A stretch of DNA of 64,000 nt, from contig CM041197.1 in assembly GCA_023078555.1 (NCBI GenBank), forward strand, positions 9,456,842 through 9,520,841, given 5' to 3'. Of this stretch, positions 57,301-64,000 are shown one piece after another. Numbering within the stretch: the stretch's first letter is position 1; the number at the start of each line of letters is the position of its first letter. The notes beneath the pieces are model-generated. The model did no database searches and had not been told where the DNA came from. It worked only from the letters and a program-made list of their open reading frames with translations. The stretch is from Ulva prolifera (taxonomy: Eukaryota; Chlorophyta; Ulvophyceae; Ulvales; Ulvaceae). Made by a program: the position numbers and the translations under genes.

Positions 57301-60129
57301 GCCGCAAGATCATGGCACTGATCACATGCAAACAATGCTGCAGCAGCTCAACAGCTCGATGATAGCATGTGTAGCTCAACACCGCTGCTGCTGCTGCTGC
57401 TGCTGCGGCGTTGAGCTATACATGCTACACATGCTACCATCGCTGAATCCGTTCACGGGACCCACCTCATGGCGAATCGAATTCACGGCCACAAGCACGC
57501 AGCACGCACAGCAGGGACACAGCATGCGGCCGCACCAGGCCATTGGACAGCCCCTCATCCCCGGACAGCACCGGCGTCTCCGGGCCACCGCGGTCGGGCT
57601 CCTCATGCGTGTCGACCTTCACCATCGCCTGCGCGGCACGGCTGGCGACGAAGCGGCGGCGCCGCCGCCGAAGGCGCACCGCGTACATGACGACGACGAC
57701 GAGCGCGGCCGCCGCGAGGCCGAGCGCCGTCGCCGCAAGCCCCACAGCAGCAGGGCTATCGAGAGCCATGTGGCCGTCGCTGGGCCCTCCGCCGGAGGCC
57801 TCCGGCACCGGCAGGCCACGGCCCGTTGCTGCAGAGACCATTGCGCCGCCGTCGGCGGAGGCAGCGGCGGCCGGGGTCGCGGCGGTCTGGGCGGAATTGA
57901 GGCTGCCGCAGGAGCCCATGCGGTTGGGTGTAGATGCGTCGGGCTGTGGGGGCAGGGGGCGGCGGATCTCCCCGAGGTCCTGCGCTCATGCATGGACTTC
58001 TGTGCTGTGCTGTGCACAGTCATGCATGCAGCATGTCGGCACAGAGGTCCCGCTGAAGGGGTGCGCAATGTTCACATCGTGCATGCCTCAAACACCTTGA
58101 ACATGTGGACAACCTGCCTTGGCAGCGCAGCTCAGCCCACCTTGCCCTTTTTGATTTCTAACCCCCAGGCTGTGGGATACCTCGTAGCCACATCGGCAAT
58201 GCAAACGGAGTGTCGAAGGCGGGGGCTGCGTTGTGCCGGCGAAGGCGGGTGCCCTGCACTGTTCCTGTCAACGGGTCAATGTTCAACGGGCACACCATTT
58301 CCATGCGGAGAAGCGCCCCCTCCATGTCTCGCATGCCCGTGCCGGCCTCCTCCAGGTCCGCAACAGTCGAGAAGCCACCCGGAAGCTGGCAGACCGGCAG
58401 GCTCGCGTCGTCTGAGAAGAACGCAGCCCCCTCCACGGCCCCCCCGGCACCGCGCTCCTCCTCCGCATGTAGCAGCGTGCCGGCGCCGCGGTTGCCGGAG
58501 AATTTGCAGCCGCGGAGGGCGACGGTGGCGTTGCGGCGGCCGAGGACGACGCCGGGGGCGGCCGCGGCGGCGAGGTTGTCGCGGAACGTGCAGCCGACAA
58601 AGCCGGCGGAGGTGTCGGCGAGGTTGAGGGCCGCGGCCGGGCCGGGGCCGCCGAGGTTGGAAAACGTGCAGCCTGCACAGCCGCCCAGGGGCTCGCTCAT
58701 GCCCCGCGGCTTGCCGGAACCGTGGGCCTGCCGCCGCTGCTGTGACCAGGCAGCTAGGCAGGTCAGATGACGTGCGGACACAACATCCGCGGGGAAGAGG
58801 CGAACACAGCTCATAGCACGCTGCATGCATGCTGAACGCGCGTGAACAGAAACGAGAACACAAAAAACCCGAGGTCTGCCTGCGCAGGATGATGTGGGGT
58901 GAGTGATATGAAACGGACATCTGCCAGCGAGAGCGACGATACCTAGCTGTGCGCGCGCCCATTCCGACAACACGCAGTCTGACGGTGTGGCCAACGGGTC
59001 ATGTAGACTCAAAGGCAGCCATACAGTGTGCCTAGCAGCTTGTAGCTGCATGGTCAGCAGGCGGACGCAGTGGGCATGGGGAGGGAACATTCCGGAGTTG
59101 TTGTTTAGCAGAGGGGGGGGCATCACAGTTGTGCCGCGCATGCCGAGCTGCGCCTACGGCGTCCGCACAAGCGCCGCTTCACAGGCGCGCATGCTACATG
59201 GTTACCCCTTCGACACATGTATCCCGTTATCTCGGAGTTGTCAATGTCCAATACCATACGGCTCAGTAAATTCACTTTACTTTGACATGGTAGAAGCGCA
59301 CGGTCAGCAAGCATGCGGGCGCCCTCCACGCGCAGCCCGCCGGCACACCGCCGGCTCTGCACGCCGCCCGGGCCCCAGTCCCCCTGCACCACCGTCTCCG
59401 TCAGCCACACGCCGCGCTGTGCTGCGTGCTGCGGCCGCGGCTCGGCGGCCTCCACGATGTCCACCACCACCGGCGCCGCCGCGGCCACGGCCCCGGCAGC
59501 TGCGCCGGCGGCGCTGGTGTTGCGCTGCAGGCGGAGGTAGAGGCCGTCTAGCCACAGCGGGGCGGAGGCGGGGGCGAGGAGGAAGGGGGAGTCCAGGAGG
59601 ATGAGGCATTGCTGTGGCCGCAGGGGCAGCATCGGCTGCGCAGGGGAGGCGTCGGCGTCGCCAGCCACGAGGTCGGGGGGCGGAGGAGACGAGCAGTTGC
59701 CCTGCAGCATGCAGAGCATGCGTGACGGGCGACTCCTGATGTACGCGCAATGTAATGCAATGATGCCTCACCCCACAGTGCAGATGCATACACCTGTCCA
59801 CTCGTAGCCACGCGCGGCATCTTCGAATTTGATGGAGCTCGCGCACTCTGGAGCGTCGGTCAGCAGCACACATGCATGCATGATCGCACTGGCAGTCACT
59901 CTCTGCCTGGGGCCCGCACCCGGATTGCCAGGAAGTCTGGGAGCGAAAGGGAGAGGGCGGCGGAGGAGGGGGCGTTTCCGCCACCACCACTGCGCAGGTC
60001 CAGGTGGCGCCGAATCTCGATGTGGGGCTCCCCCCGCGCGACCGCGGCACGCAGGTCGGCCGCCGTGTCGACCGCCGCGACTCCCGCGCCGCTCTGCGGC
60101 GCCGCGGCCGCCGGTGCGCGGGCGCTCAT
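54395..60129 (-). CDS. Receptor-like protein with beta-helix ectodomain and atypical kinase domain
   Basis: Minus-strand exons: about 60129-59991, 59837-59794, 59701 to about 59306, about 58722-58175, 57943-57536, 57089-56294, 55832-55552, 55259-54933, 54610-54395. The last five join without phase conflict. Ectodomain: DTAADLRAAVARGEPHIEIR-type start and repeated GCTFSNLGG / GCTFRDN / GCKFSGN rungs, as in pectate-lyase-like parallel beta-helices. One transmembrane segment in the 57943 exon (ATALGLAAAALVVVVMYAV) is followed by RLRRRRRR. Then comes a long Ser/Pro/Gly juxtamembrane region and a kinase: YEVLGGQDQALGG loop, ALKFFAG (VAIK lysine), WVHRDLRPGNILL, LLNFGLAA in place of DFG, YAPPE, DAWALGVIAFELLTG. 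Asp to Asn in DFG suggests weak or no catalysis. The signal-peptide exon and the joints around 58175-59306 are unresolved. Confidence 0.78.
54638..54665. repeat. Poly-G tract (28 bases; poly-C on the coding strand)
   Basis: Lies in the last intron of the receptor-like gene, close to its acceptor. Confidence 0.9.
57362..57428. repeat. CTG triplet run inside a long inverted repeat
   Basis: Arms ATAGCATGTGTAGCTCAAC and GTTGAGCTATACATGCTAC (19 bp, two mismatches) enclose about seven CTG units. It sits in the intron between the transmembrane and juxtamembrane exons of the receptor-like gene. Confidence 0.85.
59215..59288 (+). repeat. Dispersed AGTAAAT element copy
   Basis: ATCTCGGAGTTGTCAATGTC, then ATACGGCTCAGTAAATTCAC, then TTTACTTTGAC. 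Inside or next to an intron of the receptor-like gene, opposite to its direction. Confidence 0.75.
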
Positions 60130-60473
60130 GGCGGCAGCGCCGCTTACGCCACTCCCTCACGCGAGCTGCTGCCGTGCGCACGTGGCGGAGGCCACGGTGG
60201 AGGCGCAGGTGCGGCGGGATACACGGCCCGTGGAGAGGTGGTGGGTACTGTCCCGGACGGCTTGGGGGCTGCCGTGGCTAAGGTGGCGCCAGGTGGTGCA
60301 GATATGTGCTTTCTTGAGCGCCTGCAGTGAATGCGGTTGGACTGAAGGGCAATGTGGGCATGGGCGTAGGAGGGTGGCGAGGGGGGGAGGGGGTTGCTGC
60401 TTGTGAACACACATTTATGCACATCTGCTAACAGATCTGTGGGCCTACTGAGGGCCAGAGGGAGGCACGATGC
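60130..60473. other. Likely upstream part of the receptor-like gene
   Basis: A signal-peptide exon is expected here or slightly further right, but no frame could be chosen with confidence. A G-rich run (60370-60400) is present. Confidence 0.35.
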
Positions 60474-60546
60474 TCAGGCCCAGTTGCCCAGTACGGCCTC
60501 CAACACAGTCTGATATGCTGCTTTCCTGAATGCCATTTCCTTGTCT
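60474..60546 (-). CDS. Candidate last exon of an unidentified minus-strand gene
   Basis: After an acceptor TTCCAG (minus strand), the frame encodes DKEMAFRKAAYQTVLEAVLG ending NWA-stop. It reads like protein, but upstream exons are not established. A second candidate at 61420-61650 (minus) contains KMLVEWFPVCPNKQDTVVRV and could belong to the same gene. No family is recognised. Confidence 0.3.
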
Positions 60547-60675
60547 CTGGAACACACAAGAGGCAGGAGAGCGCGCATATGTGCATGCCATGTGACTGTA
60601 CACCTTGCCACTGAGCTCAGCTGGGCAGTGAGGTTCCCAGCTGAGCACAGCCCCCGGTGTCTGTCTGCTTGTGTA

Positions 60676-60702
60676 CAGTAAAGTAAATCTGAATGTGTAC
60701 TC
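60676..60702 (-). repeat. Dispersed AGTAAAT element, truncated copy
   Basis: CAGTAAAGTAAATCTGAATG, only the palindromic end block, then unrelated sequence. Confidence 0.5.
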
Positions 60703-60901
60703 ATTTTTTTGCATCTCTGTGTCCACTGGACTGCCAACAGGCCAGATTCCCAGAGTTCAGATCGACAGGACGGTACACAAGAGACCAGTGGTGTGCAGAC
60801 CAAATCGGAGATGGTTCGCCCGACGACTATTGTATGCACTACATCATTTTATGCGGTCATCGTCATCATCACAATGCTGTGCAGCTACTTTGAGAACAGT
60901 C

Positions 60902-60931
60902 GTCTGCAATTGATTCGTCTGCAATTGATTC
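60902..60931. repeat. 15-bp tandem duplication
   Basis: TCTGCAATTGATTCG occurs twice directly adjacent. Confidence 0.85.
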
Positions 60932-61650
60932 GAGCACAAGAGTGTGGCTGAGCTCTGCTTGCTGAGCTCTGCTGGCCTGTGCTGGCTGGTACATCAAGAC
61001 CTTGCAAGGACAAGCAGGCAAGTTCCTCACCAGTGCATACTTGCTGGAAGCAGAGTCACTGCATGCAGCACTTCACTGGAGCCAGGGTAGATATGTTACT
61101 GGGTGCCTGATGTAAGAATATATGCATGCATACAGCCGACAGTGGCACCGTGACAGGCAGAAGGACTGGCATCAGAACATGGACAGCAGCCAGAATGTGC
61201 CCAGACCTGTGAAGTGTGTTGCCTGGAAAGTGGACACATGAGAGAGCTGGACACACGAGGTGCCAACAAGCTGCTCCTCATTCAAAATAAAATGGTTGAT
61301 CTGCCCCTATTCTGGCAGACGTGCATGGGCCACCACCTAATACACTCTGCTAGTACTGCATCTCTGTCTTGCCTCAAAAGCTCTGCAGGCTGTATGGGGG
61401 GCAGAGAGGCAGCAGGACCTCACTGCGTTGACATCAACATAAAGCATATACTTGTTTCAGCCCTGTAGAGCTCATACACACGGACAACAGTATCTTGTTT
61501 GTTGGGGCAGACAGGAAACCACTCCACTAGCATCTTGCATCTTTGATTCCAACAAGGCGTAGGCCACCCAAGCCTGCACACCTCGATTGCGTGCTGCATG
61601 AGGCAAGCATCATATCCCCATGTGCCCCATGCCAAGCATTGTAACCCCAT

Positions 61651-62968
61651 GTGCAGCTCGCCGCTGCCTCTAGGCAGGAGGGAGCTGTACCTCTGCCCCT
61701 GTCAACCAATTGCACCCATGCTCAGCTGCAGCACGTGTCACTTGAATCAAGTGAATTGATAGAAGTTTAAATACCGAACATAGCGGTTCTCCTTTCCATG
61801 CATGCTGTGAGCCACGTGGGATCTGTGTTTCTCAAGATACCATTGTCAGGTAAGCCCTTTCTCAACAAGGTTTCGCACCAGCTACATAAAAGAGTCACAG
61901 CAGACTGGTGAGCCACAGTTTCGCGCCGCTTCGCGGATACTCCGTGGAAAGTGTGAATCGACATCATGTGCACTGTCCTTCGGGGACGGAACAAGAAGCT
62001 TGACGCTCATAACGTTCTGCTGTCAGCTGACCGCTGTAACGTGCCAGCTTGTCGCGTCGCTCACGAGCCGCACGCAAAGGTACGTCACAGCTGCACAGGG
62101 CCCACTGACTGTACCTCTGCAATACATTTGTCCACTGCAAGATTGACTACCGTGAGAAGGCGCATCTGCTATCTCCGTCAGAGGACGGGGACAATGGCCG
62201 ATGGACCGCACACATACGATGCAGATAAATGATCGTGGTTGTGTACAGAATGCATACACCTACACGAGCATCGATAGTAAATCTCCGTGGCCAGCTGCGC
62301 ATCCGATCAGCGGAACTCACGCACGCGGTCGCAAGGCGAGGTGCACGGTTTACACGGCAGCAACATATGCATAGGCCGGCACAAGCGGCCGGTGAGTCAT
62401 GAGTGTGTCCAAGCGGATTTGAATCTGTCGTCGACGGCATGGCCATGGACAAGGAAAACCATGTCTCAACACCATGGCCACCATCGCGTGGTGCACCGCG
62501 GTGGGGCGCGAGTTGCATGCACCCTCGCAATTTGATCGGTCGCGAACGCAACAGACACCGCCTGCCATGGACAACAAACCCCGACGCTGCGACCACCTGA
62601 TGCATCCCAGCGAAAACTGCACAGATTCACGAGGACTTCAGCTACGAATCACGCACGCGCATAAGTTTCTCGTGCGCAGTCCGTCACCATTGGAGGTGAA
62701 ACCAAAAGTCGTGCGTGCGGCCATCGCAAGAGGACTCGGCACAGCAGCGCCGGCTGCAGGGGTTCAGGAGGGAGCGTACAGGTCCGTGTCTCTATCTACG
62801 GTCGATAGGACGTCTGCATGCTCATGGGCTGCCTCAGGGCGCCTGTGCCGCAGACTCAGCGTAGCTGTAGCGTTCACAGGGCTTGGCGTGCATGCCAGAC
62901 TCGAGCCCGTCGCTAGCAGCCACTGCACGTCCGCATCTCACGTCCTGCATCTACGGAAGCATTCCTTC
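61651..62968. other. Intergenic, nothing identified
   Basis: Several overlapping frames on both strands but none with family features or a coherent splice pattern. Confidence 0.45.
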
Positions 62969-62976
62969 TATAAATA
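62969..62976 (+). promoter_or_regulatory. TATA-like box TATAAATA
   Basis: A good TATA match followed by about 860 bp to the last exon. It may be the promoter of the gene that runs off the right edge; the first exon was not identified. Confidence 0.35.
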
Positions 62977-63828
62977 TCTATCTATTTGAGCCCAGCACTG
63001 GCGCAACGACCCCTCATGCAAAGAGCTCGATTCCTGGTCCTCGCAAACACACCGCACAGGCGATGGACACCAACACGCCGGGAAAGGACAAGCAAAAACA
63101 GTGCTAGCGCTCGCAGGCGGTGGCAGCTATGTTAAAGCAGCGAAGGGGACGCCTGACCGTGATTCAGCTGTGCTGCAAGTGCGAGTATGCCTCGTGAACG
63201 CATGGAAGGCGAAGCCATCCGCGGAGTTAGGCGTGTCCATTCACGCATTCCCAAGCCTCCTGAGCCCTGCCTGACGCGCCGCGGCATGCCGCGGCAATGA
63301 CGGGAATCCTGGCACAATGCATGGTAGCGATATCCCCTGGCTGTTATCGAACATGCTCGTCCCGTCGATGACTCGAGGGTGTATGTATACGTAAGCATGA
63401 CAGCACGGCCCGGCCGCGTCCGGAGCGGCAGGAGACTGCGGGAAACTGTGTCAGCATATTGCATGACAAGATGCTACCGTTGACAGCACGCTCAGAGGTG
63501 TGCGCATGCTTCACCCGCTTGGTGCAGCAGAGGGACTAGTACTGGAGGCAGGAGGCCCTGCTAGGCGGCAGGCGGAGGCCAGGGCCTCCCATCAGCAACT
63601 CGAGGCGGTGTGGGTGACAAGGACAAAGCAAGCAAGGCAGGTAGCACCGCGAGCAGCAACCAAAGGAATCGCACAAGCACGCGACCAGCCAACCAGCCAC
63701 ACGCAGCACACATCAGCACCTTCAGCACCAGCGCTGGCCACAGCCACACAACCACATACATCGAGGCGGTGTGTACGGCTTCGCGAGCGTGGACATGTCA
63801 GCATTGCAATAATTCTGCAGAGCTGTAG
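62977..63828. other. Probable 5' region of the last gene
   Basis: An ATG at 63063 begins a very short frame (MDTNTPGKDKQKQC). No convincing first coding exon. The minus-strand hydrophobic frame at 63561-63761 is probably a shadow. Confidence 0.35.
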
Positions 63829-64000
63829 TCTGTTGAAGCGCCTGCACTGCCATGCTATGACAGCTTCTGGCCCACATGCATCACCGCCTTCCGATCAGGC
63901 CAGAGCTGCCCGGGCCTGCGTGCCGACAACTTGGAAATGCATTGTCCACCTGCTCCGCCCATCACACCACCGTCTGCGACACCACCACCTGGGACCTCTA
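63829..64000 (+). CDS. Cys- and Pro-rich extracellular-type exon (partial)
   Basis: After an AG acceptor at 63828 the frame is open to the window edge. It encodes PCYDSFWPTCITAFRSGQSC, then GLRADNLEMHCPPAPPITPP and SATPPPGTS. Four to five cysteines followed by a Pro/Thr-rich stretch resemble wall or extracellular-matrix proteins of green algae. The two other frames are less protein-like. Partial, so no family assignment. Confidence 0.4.

Overview
The window is nuclear DNA from a eukaryote, most likely a green alga; a trebouxiophyte or related chlorophyte is my best guess. The reasons are GC-rich genes cut by many introns whose donors are mostly G|GTGCG and whose acceptors are TGCAG, TGTAA downstream of a gene and at the 3' ends of LINEs, TGCATGCA-rich introns, and proline-rich and germin-like extracellular proteins. 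The group is an inference; nothing here is a taxonomic marker. There are no operons, no rRNA and no CRISPR array. Multi-exon models were built by hand from splice-site phase and family conservation. Layout, 1-25 kb: the window opens in the last exon of an unidentified gene (to 341). Four single-copy genes on the + strand follow: a TPT/nucleotide-sugar-type transporter (2655-4911), a MATE/DinF-type transporter (about 6826-9766), a 14-exon CSB/RAD26 (ERCC6) SNF2 ATPase for transcription-coupled repair (10957-19205), and a FAX/metaxin-type GST-fold protein (about 21144-23290). A gene-poor, AT-richer stretch with TATACCGG-rich islands lies at 23.3-25.7 kb. Layout, 25.7-53 kb: this is an accessory region built by duplication. 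A cassette carrying two minus-strand germin-like genes and a plus-strand membrane-anchored proline-rich protein occurs twice in tandem with a period of about 15.7 kb (26.64-35.9 kb and 42.40-51.55 kb). The four germin-like genes are intact but form a mosaic that points to gene conversion. Between the units are a secreted protein of unknown family (37354-38341), two LINE copies facing tail to tail (39.0-40.9 kb) and several inverted repeats. The second unit ends in a broken copy of the secreted-protein gene carrying a 91-bp LINE tail inside a 14-bp target-site duplication. A GC-rich, possibly structured repeat occurs about seven times in this region. Layout, 53-64 kb: a minus-strand receptor-like protein (54395 to about 60129) has a beta-helix-type ectodomain, one transmembrane segment and a kinase domain whose DFG motif reads NFG. 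After weak minus-strand exon candidates, the window closes inside an exon of a Cys- and Pro-rich, probably extracellular, protein. The germin-like genes, proline-rich anchored protein, secreted protein, receptor-like protein and terminal exon all suggest cell-wall or surface functions, but co-function is only an inference from protein type and proximity. No bounded new system is evident. The most unusual signals are three GC-AG introns in the CSB gene, a dispersed small element found in introns and intergenic DNA, long G/C homopolymers, the germin gene mosaic and the NFG kinase.
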